Assembly: GCF_011075055.1 (NCBI RefSeq)
Contig: NC_058145.1
Coordinates: forward strand, 2,926,887-2,990,886
Source of the DNA: Mangifera indica
Taxonomy: Eukaryota; Streptophyta; Magnoliopsida; Sapindales; Anacardiaceae
Direction: 5' to 3'
Length of the DNA stretch: 64,000 bases
Part shown: positions 1-10,019 of the stretch, in pieces
How the letters are laid out: the number at the start of each line of letters is the position of its first letter
How positions within the stretch are numbered: the first letter of the stretch is position 1
The notes under the pieces: generated by a model
What the model was told of the DNA's origin: nothing
Databases searched by the model: none
What the model saw: the letters and a program-made list of their open reading frames with translations, nothing else
Made by a program: the position numbers and the translations under genes

Positions 1-1027
1 CCTAGATGAGAAAATGTAACATTTTAAAATTTAATTCATGAGAAAATTATTAATTTTCTAAATCTAAGGAGAAAAAATAGATAATATTTTATTATTTTTA
101 ATATATTTCCACCTAAAAGATGATTTTATCTCTAAAACTTAACTGATTCTTTTAGTTCTAAAGATGATTCTCAAATCAATATTTAAATTTTCAATACTTA
201 ATAAGTATTGATCTGAGATTGCAACAAATAAAAAATACTTAAAAAAAAATCATTCATAATTTATGCAACACACTGATTAATAATCTAATTTAAATGTTTT
301 TTTTTATTTAATTATTTTTTTAAAATTAAACCAATCACGCCAGACAATTGACCCAGACTCCCGTGCTCATGTGTGGACATTCTCTTGCATTCTAATCCAC
401 GCATGACATGGTCGAATTAATTGGTTTGTCTCTAAATGAATTTCACATTCACTTTTGTGGCACATGGAAAGTTGCGAATATTGGAATATTTATTATATTT
501 GAATTACAGAAATAATATATACCACGCAATGTTCCCTTCCTAAAATAACATCAGATGTGACCTTTATAGGATTGGCCTTTCCGGTAGCTCTCTTTTTTGA
601 CATTTCTTGATTATAATAAATGACAAATTGATTTAAATAGGTAACCCACCGTATAGGGTGATTAAATTTTGGGAAAAAAAACTTTATTTTCTTGTTATAA
701 AAGGCACAGAAAATCCTACTGGTATTCCAAATAATATCTATATATTGCTATAACAAATTTCATAAAAAGTGACGAAAGTTTTAAAAAGCTTTAAAAGAAA
801 AATACGTTCTTAAAAGCTAAATATTTCGTCTCTAAATTAAATATTTGTTATAATGTATATTATAATAGACTGATAAAAGAAAGAATAAAGAAAAACTAGG
901 AAAATGATCAACATGACCATTGTAGTTAAATTGTGTGTTGTATCATATTTTAAAACTCTAATATTTTATATCGTATATAATGTATCAAATGATATGCCTT
1001 TAAAAAATCAAATAATAAAAAATTATA
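1..1027. other. AT-rich intergenic DNA, no gene seen
   Basis: I see no coding region with family resemblance here. The short open frame near 904-1122 is low-complexity and has no recognisable domain. The stretch ends at the 9-bp target duplication of the next element. Confidence 0.6.
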
Positions 1028-1763
1028 GGCTAAAGGACTTATTCCCATCCAAAGTTTGTTATTTTTCCAAGTTCTCACTCTTTAATTTTAAAAATCTCAT
1101 TTACTCACTTATGAATTGTTAAGTCTGTTAGTTTTAAGGGTAAAATCATTATTTTACTTGTAATATTAAAAATAAATCAAAATTTTATCTTATTTTCTCT
1201 CATAAACCTTAAAAACTAATAATTTTCCCTTTAGGTAAAGTTTTAAAAAATCATATTCCCCCCTAGGGTTTATCTTCTATATCCAACCATTCCCTTCAAT
1301 GACATCAATAGTGGTCTCTTCCTTCCAATGGTTCCTCTTCCTCCAGTAGTTTCTATTAGCATCTCTTCTCTCTCTGGTAGTCGTGCGACGCTCATATGGG
1401 AAGATGAGATCGACAATCCTCTTCCTAGATAAGTGTTACACAACCACTAGAGTGATAAGAGACGCTAAGGTAGACCACCGAAGAAAGAGGAATTGTCGGG
1501 AAGGAGAGATCATCGAAGATGGCACTAGAGGCAATAGCTAGATATTGAAATGTAAACTCGAGAGGAGAAATGTGATTTTTAAAACTTGATCTAAAGAAAA
1601 AATTTTTAGCTTTTAGGGTTTAAGAGAAAAATGATATAAAATTTTAAAACTAACAGATTCAGTTAATTTTAACGGTCTATGAATAGGTAAATGAAATTTT
1701 CAAAGTTAAATAGTAGAAACTTAGAAAAATAACAATCTTTAAGTGGAAATAAGTCTTATAGCC
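1028..1763. mobile_element. Family A non-autonomous Mutator-like element, copy A1
   Basis: The left end reads GGCTAAAGGACTTATTCCCA and the right end is its inverted form (TGGAAATAAGTCTTATAGCC). The element is flanked by a perfect 9-bp direct repeat AAAATTATA at 1019-1027 and 1764-1772. Long terminal inverted repeats with 9-bp target duplications are typical of Mutator-like elements (established knowledge). There is no transposase frame, so it would depend on another element. At least eight relatives are in this window. Confidence 0.8.
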
Positions 1764-2060
1764 AAAATTATAATAATAAGTTATTATTTTGAAAAATATC
1801 ACAAACATCTTCGAAAATTTTAAATTTCTTATATATATCTACTACATCATTATTATTTTTTTTAAAGTTACATATTGTATTGTGTTAATTCATTATATTT
1901 ATTTTATTGTATTAATTCAATGCATTTTATAATATATATGTTATTGGATAATAGATATTGTGTGTAGTAAGATATTGACACACATAGAGATAACACACGT
2001 CTACAAAAGAAATTTTTTAAGATAATTTCATAAACTTCTAGTTTGGACTGGCCCTGAAAT

Positions 2061-2570
2061 TCAGTGAAGATTACTGTTGATAAGAGCCAAAGAGTTTATT
2101 ATTTGCCCAGTAAGATTCTTGACGCTTTCTTCGATCTTGTTCTTCAGAGATTCTCTCACTTTGCCTTCTTCAAGTTCATCTGTGCATGTAGTCCCATCAG
2201 TTATGGCAGCGCTAACCCAAGTTTTGATGCTATCTATTTGAAAACTTCGATACGGCCCCGTTTTTAGACGATCCATTTCATTTAAAGAATTCTTCAGCTG
2301 ATCGACGCTGTCGCCAATAAGTTCGACGCAATCGTTGACAATTCCCTTCTCTGCAGAAATCAGCCCTCCACTTTTCGCTATCTTCTTCACCAAGGCAGAA
2401 GTGCTACTTGCCGTTTTTAGGGTTTTGGATAAGGAAGTTTTGCAGAGCTCCACAGGATCATTTTGTACTGTATTGTATGCCATGGCTGTCAAGAAAAAGA
2501 AGGTGAAGAGGAAAGAAAGGACATACTTTGAATTTAAGGGCTGAAAATTTGAGCAAATTTTTGCCTCCAT
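2061..2570 (-). CDS. Pectinesterase-inhibitor-like secreted protein, N-terminally shortened
   Basis: One exon encodes 169 residues. Residues 1 to about 31 form a signal peptide with a strongly hydrophobic core (LSFLFTFFFLTAM), so the protein should go to the apoplast. The rest matches the C-terminal three quarters of the PMEI/invertase-inhibitor four-helix domain: DPVELCKTSLSKTL, NDCVELIGDSVDQLKNSL, then KTWVSAAITDGTTCTDELEE and a C-terminal NSLALINSN helix. PMEI proteins inhibit pectin methylesterases or acid invertases by a 1:1 complex. The usual N-terminal alpha-hairpin with the first cysteine pair is missing: the signal peptide runs straight into the DPVEL segment, leaving cysteines near residues 43, 81 and 134. 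Inhibitory activity is therefore doubtful. The start is the first in-frame ATG and lies about 75 bp downstream of a TATA-like CTATAAATT. A broken copy lies 2.5 kb away. Confidence 0.75.
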   Translation of the reverse strand: MEAKICSNFQPLNSKYVLSFLFTFFFLTAMAYNTVQNDPVELCKTSLSKTLKTASSTSALVKKIAKSGGLISAEKGIVNDCVELIGDSVDQLKNSLNEMDRLKTGPYRSFQIDSIKTWVSAAITDGTTCTDELEEGKVRESLKNKIEESVKNLTGQIINSLALINSNLH

Positions 2571-2640
2571 CCCTCTTGCTGTATCAGAAATTAAGCCGTG
2601 CGATGTTGCTTTGGTTTGATGAGAGTTTGTAGAGAAGGTG

Positions 2641-2653
2641 GAAATTTATAGGA
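2641..2653 (-). promoter_or_regulatory. TATA-like box of the PMEI-like gene
   Basis: On the minus strand the sequence reads TTCCTATAAATTTC, about 75 bp upstream of the ATG at 2570. The spacing suits a plant core promoter with a short leader. The same motif is kept in the broken copy near 5133-5145. Confidence 0.45.
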
Positions 2654-3217
2654 AAATAATTTTCAGATTGGAATTCTGTTTTTGCACGTTTTTCCCATTA
2701 GGCAACATATTTTAATTTAGTCCTACCGTTATGATTTTTATTACCATAAAAGATTCATTGGTTACCATAAAAAATTAATTACCTAATATTTTTAATATAA
2801 ATTATTATTATATTAACTAAAAAAATAATATTTTATATATATTATAGATATATAAATACAGAGATGATATGTCATCGTATATTCAAAATATTTACCCATA
2901 ATTTTATAATTATTAAATTTTGTTATATATAAATAATTATTATGTTTGATTGATAATGATAAAATAATACTAAAATGTTTTTGGGTAATCAAATTAAATA
3001 CCAAAATTTGTTATGCCAAAAAAAAATTACCTAACTCTTTTAACACAAAACCAATATACCTAATTATTGTGAATTGACAAAAATGCCCCCATATAAACAA
3101 ACCTTAACAACTTCACCCAACTCATTTCTCCTGCAAATCCACTGTACACACTCGAAAAACTGAGAGTTTAGTTTTTTCCTTATTTGATTTTGATTGATTT
3201 ATTCTTTTTTTAATCAA

Positions 3218-3355
3218 TAAAACTATATATACCCACTTTAAGTATACAAATATATACACACTTGTGTGTCATCACATGAGTGCGTGATTTTAAATTAATA
3301 ATAGAATAATATTCAATTATGCAATGACATATATAAATGGGTATATATAGTATTT
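3218..3355. mobile_element. Family B foldback MITE
   Basis: Short AT-rich inverted-repeat element (ATAAAACTATATATACCCAC at the left, GGGTATATATAGTATT at the right) with the usual middle of TCATCACATG and GATTTTAAATTAATAATAGAATAA. It sits inside the copy at 2.5-3.6 kb of a local duplication. The second copy (near 5240) lacks it and looks like an empty site. Confidence 0.55.
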
Positions 3356-3419
3356 CTTTTTTTATTTGATTGCAACATCTTTGTAATATTTTTTTTATTT
3401 GAAAGATTATATTTAATGT

Positions 3420-3990
3420 ATATTGTTATCTTAAATATTATTGGGTATAAATTATTATTATCATAATTATTGTGTTTAGATTTTAGAATAATATTATTTT
3501 ACTTAATTACTCTAGAAAAATTATTAAGTATAATTTAGTATTGTGTTTGATTAAACTAACATATATTATGTTCAATATTTGATTTATGCATTTTCTGAAA
3601 TATTTTCAATTTTAATAATATATTAGGATTCTTTCTTGTTGTCAAATTATGAAACTAATTAATTTTTGGTCAAGTTATTATCTTATTATCAACATATATT
3701 TTTTCTAAAATATTATTCATGATACTTGCTATTTTAATAAAAAATTAGGGTACTTTTATCCTAAAAATAATAAATAAAGTTAAATTGTAACCAAATTAAT
3801 ATTATATTGGTAATTTTTAATATTTTAGATAAATGATTAATAAAATTAATCTTATATTATATCTCACATCATCTTTGATAATAAAAAATTATTTGAATAT
3901 TTTATTATTTAACTAATTAAACAAAAATACTGTTAATAATAATATGTAGATTACAAAGATTACCCTAAACCAAACACTTTCTTATTATAT
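3420..3990. mobile_element. Degenerate copy of the Tourist-like element at 23985
   Basis: The segment shares long AT-rich stretches and the end motif AACCAAACAC with the elements at about 9555-10010 and 23985-24474. The ends are decayed and the boundaries are approximate. Confidence 0.35.
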
Positions 3991-4544
3991 AAATTGTACC
4001 ATTCTCGATTAATAAATTGCAAAATTGTTTACATTTCTTCATAGTATTAGAATAATAAAATTATTTGTGTCCCCCAATTCTAAAATCCTTATGTTTTAAA
4101 TCCTAAAATTAAGTTTTTTTTAACTTCTTACAACTGCTTCCCTACACCTTTGAAACTTAAAAATTTCACCCACACAACACCTCACTTCTGATTTGTCGTT
4201 GCCAGTCGACACAACAACCTCTATTTGGCCATGAATCTATTTGTTGATATTTTCTAGTGTTCCTTCATCCCCAACAAAGTCATAACCCCTGATCGAGCCA
4301 CCCTTTTTGGCTACATTGATGTCCTCCCTAACTTTAAGCCACAAACACACGATTGAAGTCTTGCTCTCACTGTATTCTCCAATTGACATTTTTGTCTCTC
4401 TTCATTGACCTTTTTTCCTTGTGATTAATATCTTCAATATAACACCGTTACATATATTTCAAAGGTATTTTAGCCTTTTTTCTTGATATGCTTTCAAATC
4501 CAGAATGAATAGCATTATAATTGAAATTTTGATTGTGATTTTGG

Positions 4545-4989
4545 TCGATGTATGACTATGCAAGAAAGAGTCACACCTATACATCAGCTCACCATGTGGA
4601 GTGTTGTGCCCACATATTAATGTGATGTATATTCGTACATCACATTCATAGGGGAGTCCTATATAAGGACTAGATTTTGGATAAGAAGGGGACTTGGCAA
4701 AATATATATTGATTCCGCCTCTCTCACAAAAAAAAAAAAAACCCTAAAAATCAAAGAGTAGTTTCGAGAGGGAAGATGTCTAAAAGCATTACTAGAGATT
4801 TTTAGAGTGATTGAACTGAACGATGATTAAGAATTAGAGAGGACTCTACTACGAACTCTACTTGCGAGAAATCAAGTAAATAGGAGTTCAATCTGCTTGA
4901 TCAATTCTTGATACTCTTTTAAGTTATGAGATTGTGATATTCAATTTGTGAAATTTTATTATAAAAAAAACTTTTGCAACCTTGATTCT
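4545..4989 (+). mobile_element. Possible LTR-like remnant
   Basis: This stretch has a promoter-like TATATAAGG at about 4661, a leader with a run of A, and then GAGAGGAC and a terminal CTTGATTCTTG. It ends exactly where homology to the PMEI copy begins at about 4990. It could be a solo LTR or another insertion that cut the PMEI copy. No target duplication was found, so the call is weak. Confidence 0.25.
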
Positions 4990-5215
4990 TGAATGTGTTC
5001 AAAATCAAGGAAAGGAAGGCCACAAGGAATGAGAGGACATAATATGAATTTAAGGATTGAAAAATTGAGCAAGTTTTTCTCTCCATCCTTCTTGCTATAT
5101 CAGAAATTAAGCTATGTAAAGAAGAAGGCAATTTATAGGAAAAAAATTTTCAGATTGGAATTCGTTTTTTGCACGTTTTTCCCATTAAGCAACATATTTA
5201 AATTATTAGTATTTA
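4990..5215 (-). pseudogene. Truncated copy of the PMEI-like gene (promoter, ATG and signal peptide only)
   Basis: Read on the minus strand, this copies the 5' end of the gene at 2061-2570. The TATA-like TTCCTATAAATTG region, the leader with TTTCTGATATAGCAAGAAGG and the ATG near 5083 are all present. They are followed by a peptide (MERKTCSIFQSLNSYYVLSF) that matches the start of the intact protein (MEAKICSNFQPLNSKYVLSF). Homology stops after about 33 codons at 4990, where unrelated sequence begins, so no inhibitor domain follows. Homology also continues upstream of the promoter (5215-5510 against parts of 2720-3600), so this is a segmental duplication, not a retrocopy. Confidence 0.75.
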
Positions 5216-5509
5216 TAAGTTTTTTTATTCCTTATTTAAATCTAATTTATTTGTTTTAATTGCAATCTCTTTGTAATATTTTATTCTAAAAATAAAAGAG
5301 TACACAAAAATATATTACCTTAAATATTAAATATTATTGATATAAATTAATATTATATTTATTGAAATTTGTTATGTATAAATAATTAATATAGTTAGTT
5401 AAAACTAACAGAAAAATACTAATTGAAAAATTATTAGGTGTAATTTAGTATTGTAATTAGTTAAATTAACCTGCCTTATGTTAGATAATTGATTTGTGCA
5501 TTTTCTGAA

Positions 5510-6354
5510 GGCCAAAGTACTTATTTCCACCCGAGGTTTCCTCCTTTTCCCAAATTCTCATTCGTTATTTTTTAAAAACTTAAATATTCACTTATCTATT
5601 AAATTTTATTGTTATTATGAGAAGTAAAATTATTATTTTAAAATTTTATTTAAAAAATAATAATTTATCCTCATTTTCTACCTTAGTTTTGAAATTTTGA
5701 AATTTCCCCTTAACTTAATTTTATAAAATTACTTTTTTACCCCCAACCATCTAGGGTTCTTAGGGTTTTTATATCTTAGGGTTACACTTCCAAAAATTTA
5801 TTTTCTCTTTCTATGATTATTTTTTTCGACGATTCACTTCAGTATATCGTTAACTCGACAACTGACACTTCCTCCTCCTCTTTTGTGGTTTCTCGACACA
5901 GAAACAACACAAATTTTTGCCAAAGTGGTCAGATTGTTGCATAGATTTGTGCTATAAAATCATTTTGTGTCCCTCAATTCTAAAAACTTATGTTTTAAAT
6001 TCTAAAATTAAGGTTTTATCTGGTGAGAGTGTTGATATTTGGTTGAATTTGTGTTTAGATAAGGGTGGTTCTACATCTTTAAAACTCTCAATCCTTGTAG
6101 AATTAGTGTTTGGTTACCAAGAAAATATTTTATTTGTTGTGCTAGAAAGTGAAAAGACAATTAGAGTTTTGAATTAATTTGATTTTTCGTTTGAGAACCG
6201 AGGGAGGGCAATATCAATTTATGAGGGTAATTTTGTCATTATATTAAAAGAATAAATAAGTAATATACAATTAAACTAACATAATTGGATAACAAATGAA
6301 TATTTAAAATTTTCAAACTAATCTTAGGTAAGAAGAAATCATTAAATTATTTGC
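5510..6354. mobile_element. Family A element, copy A2
   Basis: The left end GGCCAAAGTACTTATTTCCACC is clear. The right end is decayed (AATCATTAAATTATTTGCC). It is inserted in the duplicated flank of the PMEI copy: the sequence before it (TTGTGCATTTTCTGAA) continues uninterrupted at about 3600 in the other copy. I found no clean target duplication. Confidence 0.55.
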
Positions 6355-6355
6355 C

Positions 6356-6525
6356 CTTTCAATAGAATTATACGTACATATTTTCTATACATAATTTATG
6401 TATATAAATAATATGTTATTATATGATTAAATAATTATAAATTAAAGATAAAATAACACTAAATCACATAATAACATATCACTTATGCATTTAAATTGTA
6501 TACTAAAAATTTGCAAAGATAACAT
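6356..6525. mobile_element. Family B foldback MITE
   Basis: Inverted-repeat structure with ATTATACGTACATATTTT at the left, ATATGATTAAATAATTATAAATTAAAGATAAAATAACAC-type centre (6421-6470) and TTTAAATTGTATACTAAAAA at the right. It abuts the A2 element. Confidence 0.5.
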
Positions 6526-6800
6526 CATGCCTTGTTAATACCTTTAACAACGCTTTTTAATTCTTTTAATGTGAACCAGACAAAGAGTCAAAAATGTGTA
6601 TGGGCATGCTTTGTTAATACCTCAGGAACCGGCGCTGTCTACGGAGGAGAGCTTATCTCGAATCTTCATCTTCTTTTTCCCTTAATTTAAGCTAATTGTG
6701 ATATGCATTTCAGCATTTGTTAATTGACTATTAATGGGTTTAAATGTGTTTTCATTTTCGAAGAAGCTTTAATAATCGTATAGTCAACTATTGATATATA

Positions 6801-6972
6801 GAGAAATAATCAAAGTATTCTTTTTTACCTAAAAGTCGTTTTATATTTATGTTATGTCATTGGATATTCTAAAAAGGGTTTAAAAAAAATTAATTTGACT
6901 TAGACTATTTGGAAATTGGGGGTGTTTAATTTTGTGATCCGTTATAATTAGCATTCACATTTCACATTAATA
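6801..6972 (+). repeat. Direct repeat, copy 1 of about 170 bp
   Basis: The stretch from GAGAAATAATCAAAGTATTC to TTCACATTTCACATTAATA is repeated at 7616-7779 with few differences. The two copies flank the truncated family A element A3. Confidence 0.8.
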
Positions 6973-6975
6973 CTA

Positions 6976-7610
6976 GGCCAAAAGATTTATTCCCATCCAA
7001 TTAGTGTATTTTAAAACTTTCACATGTAAAGTTTTAAAAACTCAAATATTCACTTATTTGTTAAATTTTGCAGTTAGTTTCAGGGGTAGAAACATTATTT
7101 ACTGATTTTACTTAAACAAAGAAAAATTTATACAATTTTCTCACATTAATTTTGAAAACTAACAATTTTTTTTATAACTTAGTTTTAAAAAGTTATATTT
7201 TTACCCTATCATCTAGGGTTTCCATATTTTAGGGTTAATAACCCCTTTCAAAATTCAAAACATTATACTTACATCCTAAAAATATATTCTCTCTTTTTAG
7301 CGATTTACTCCGATGCATTGTCAACCCCACCACTGACTCTCTCTCTCTTTCTTCGGTGGTTTTCTAATATATAAACCATCTAAAATTCAATTGAAATGAT
7401 TGAATGATGTTGCATAGATTTATGCGATATCACATAGATCTGTGCATTGTCTGGCCATTTGTGCATTGGTTAGACGACACATAGATGACAATGCACATGT
7501 TTATGTGTCATTCAGTCAACATAGATGATCAAACGACACATAGATATATGCAATGTTACACAACATTTTAGCTAGATTTTAGGTGGTTTCCAGGCCAAGA
7601 AACCACCCGA
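6976..7610. mobile_element. Family A element, copy A3, lacking its right end
   Basis: The left terminus GGCCAAAAGATTTATTCCCA and the usual left-arm text (CTAGGGTTTCC region, then a ctctctctc-rich part near 7340) are present. No inverted terminus follows: the element stops at the second copy of the 170-bp direct repeat. Its core has many short repeats of ACATAGAT and TTTATG. Confidence 0.6.
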
Positions 7611-7615
7611 AGGGA

Positions 7616-7779
7616 GAGAAATAATCAAAGTATTCTTTTTTACCTAAAAGTCGTTTTACATTTATTTCATTGAATATTCTAAAAAAGGTGAAAAAATTAA
7701 TTGGACTTGACTATTTGGAAATTGGGGGTGTTTAATTTTGTGATCTGTTTTAATTAGCATTCACATTTCACATTAATAA
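7616..7779 (+). repeat. Direct repeat, copy 2
   Basis: Second copy of the 6801-6972 sequence. After it the sequence diverges from the first copy, which is followed by the A3 element. Confidence 0.8.
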
Positions 7780-7849
7780 TATTTAACGGTAGAGATTCTT
7801 TGACCCGTGCCCATTCCATTCATTAACTTATTTTATATCTTTATATATG

Positions 7850-8518
7850 GGCCAAAGGACTATTTCTCACTTAAGTTTTAGTGAAAAGACAAATATATAT
7901 TTGGAATAATTAAAAAACTCAAAATATCTACTCAAAGTTTAGTCCATTGTCATGTACTTGATTTTTTTTTTTCGGGTTAAAGGTAAAATCATCATTTTAT
8001 TAGATAATTAAAATTATGGATTGAAAAACTAACAATTTTCTCCTATGATTAAGGTTTGAAAAATTCACTTTTTCTCTTAGGGTTTGATATCCTAAAATCT
8101 AGCCAAAACCTTTATCTAGACAATGAGCATCGTCCCTCAAAGGACGATGTTTCGTCGTCCCCCAAAGGACGATGCTTCATCGTCCCTAGGTTTAGGGTGA
8201 AGTTTTTGGTGGTTGGGTTTAGGTTGGAAACCGATGGTCATTAGTGGTTGGAGAGATAAAGAAAAAACCTAGAAATTTTGGAGAAAAAAAGCCACTTTTC
8301 AAAGTTGAGGTAGGGTGAAATGTTAATTTTCAAAATCTTTAAGGGAAAATAATATAAAATTATTTATTTTTTAATATTATTGTTAAAATAATGATTTTAC
8401 CATTATATTTAACAACAATTTTAATGAAAGTTTTGAGATGGGTAAATGTTTGAGTTTTTGAACTATTGTGAATGTATTTTTGACATTGAACTAAAATTTA
8501 AATGGATATAATCTTTTG
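7850..8518. mobile_element. Family A element, copy A4
   Basis: The left end is GGCCAAAGGACTATTTCTCA. The right end is decayed (AATGGATATAATCTTTTGAA). The core (8128-8190) holds a clustered palindrome built from GGACGATG and CATCGTCC, repeated two to three times. No transposase frame. Confidence 0.6.
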
Positions 8519-8705
8519 AATTTAAATAAAGTCATTCGAATTATATTTTTGCTCCTTTAACAAGAGAAACATTATTTCTGTCAATTTTTTACGTTGCTCT
8601 TTTGTATATTGTGTGTTTTTCTTACTAGAAATGTGCTGTCTTGGTTTTAAGAATGTTATTTATTTTTCTTTTCTTTCTGTGTTGAATGCAGCATATTAGT
8701 TTCTC

Positions 8706-9192
8706 AACTAGTGTTTTTAAAATTAAATCGGACTGGACCAATTGGTTTGATCGGTTAAACTATGAACCAATTTATAATTCAATTCGATTTTATAATCTAG
8801 TCTGGTCAATAGATAAATATTGATTTATTTGAAATTTGGTTAAATTTAGTAAACCCGTTGAACTAGAAAAACTATTTAAAACCAACAAAATCAAGTTTAT
8901 ATAATACTTCATAATTTTTGTCTTATTAAAACCTAAAAGAGTTACAATTTATAAAATTTTAATTAAATTAATGATAAAATATGTAATTAGTTTTTTTCTT
9001 TATCTATGTCATGGAGTTTCAATTGTTTACTTAACACATTTGAAATTATATTTTATATGTTTTATGTTTAAAAATATGGTAAATATTTGATATTATTAAA
9101 AAATGACATAACAATTTAGCAATATATTAAACTGGTCGAATTACGAATTAGTGAGATAACCAGTTGGACCATCGGTTCGGTGTTTAAAAACA
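8706..9192. mobile_element. Foldback element with GTTTTTAAA ends
   Basis: Left TGTTTTTAAAATTAAATCGG and right CGGTTCGGTGTTTAAAAACA are inverted relative to each other, followed inward by GGACC/GGTCC text. The centre is AT-rich and non-coding. It is probably a non-autonomous DNA transposon, family unknown. I found no convincing target duplication. Confidence 0.5.
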
Positions 9193-9238
9193 TTGTTGTC
9201 AACATACAATAGAGGCATCATGAATGAGTATATTATTT

Positions 9239-9415
9239 TGGAAGGAATAATGTTATGTGTACTTAATTTTGAATATTTAATTGAGTATTCAGATGATATG
9301 ACATCATAAGATTAGAAATTTTTTTAATTTTAATTCAAAATCATTTAATTATATGATAACATAATATTTGAGTATTCAATTGAATCTCTAAAACTGAGTG
9401 CATATAGTTTATTAT
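9239..9415. mobile_element. Family B foldback MITE
   Basis: Left GGAATAATGTTATGTGTACT, right GAGTGCATATAGTTTATTAT, with inverted internal arms around GATGATATGACATCAT and TATATGATAACATAA. The flanks share ATTTT(G/A)GAAG, consistent with a target duplication of about 9-10 bp. Confidence 0.6.
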
Positions 9416-9554
9416 TTTAGAAGAGGTCGATGATACTTGCTAACATATCAAACCTAGATGCGATTTGTTTCCTTTTGTTGATTAGGGTACCATGTATAAT
9501 ATATGTTCAGCTCTTTTTGGAGCTTGGGATGTCTTTTAGGAGGCATTTCATGTG

Positions 9555-10010
9555 GGTAATGTTTTATCATCAAAAATAAAAAATTATCTAAAAGATCGAT
9601 CACCCGAGAGATTATGAGTATAAATGATTATTATGTTTACTAAAATTTAGTAAAAATTGGTATATATAAATAATTATTATGTTTGGTTGGAAGTAATAAA
9701 AAAATATTAAGACATTATTTTACTTAAATTTTATTGGGTATAATTATTTTAAAATATATTTCATATTACTTGTTATATTTATTAAAAGTGGAGGTATTTT
9801 AATATTAAAAAATTAATAAATAAAAATAAAATTATAATAAAATCAATATTATCTTAGTAATCTTTTAATACTTAAGGTGAAGATAATAATTAGATTATCA
9901 CCTATATTACTTATCATTTCACTATTAGTGATATAAAATTATCATAATATTTTATTATTAAAAAATTAAATAAAATAATAAAAAATAGGTTACAAATACA
10001 ACCTTCTTAT
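9555..10010. mobile_element. Tourist-like element, second copy
   Basis: Homologous along its length to 23985-24474 (TATATAAATAATTATTATGTTTGG, then ATTACTTGTTATAT and AATCTTTTAATA blocks). The ends are decayed and the boundaries approximate. Confidence 0.45.
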
Positions 10011-10019
10011 AATACAAAA

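Noticed and set aside
904..1122. Open frame of 72 codons on the plus strand
   Set aside because: Low-complexity, no domain text, and it runs into the left end of transposon A1.
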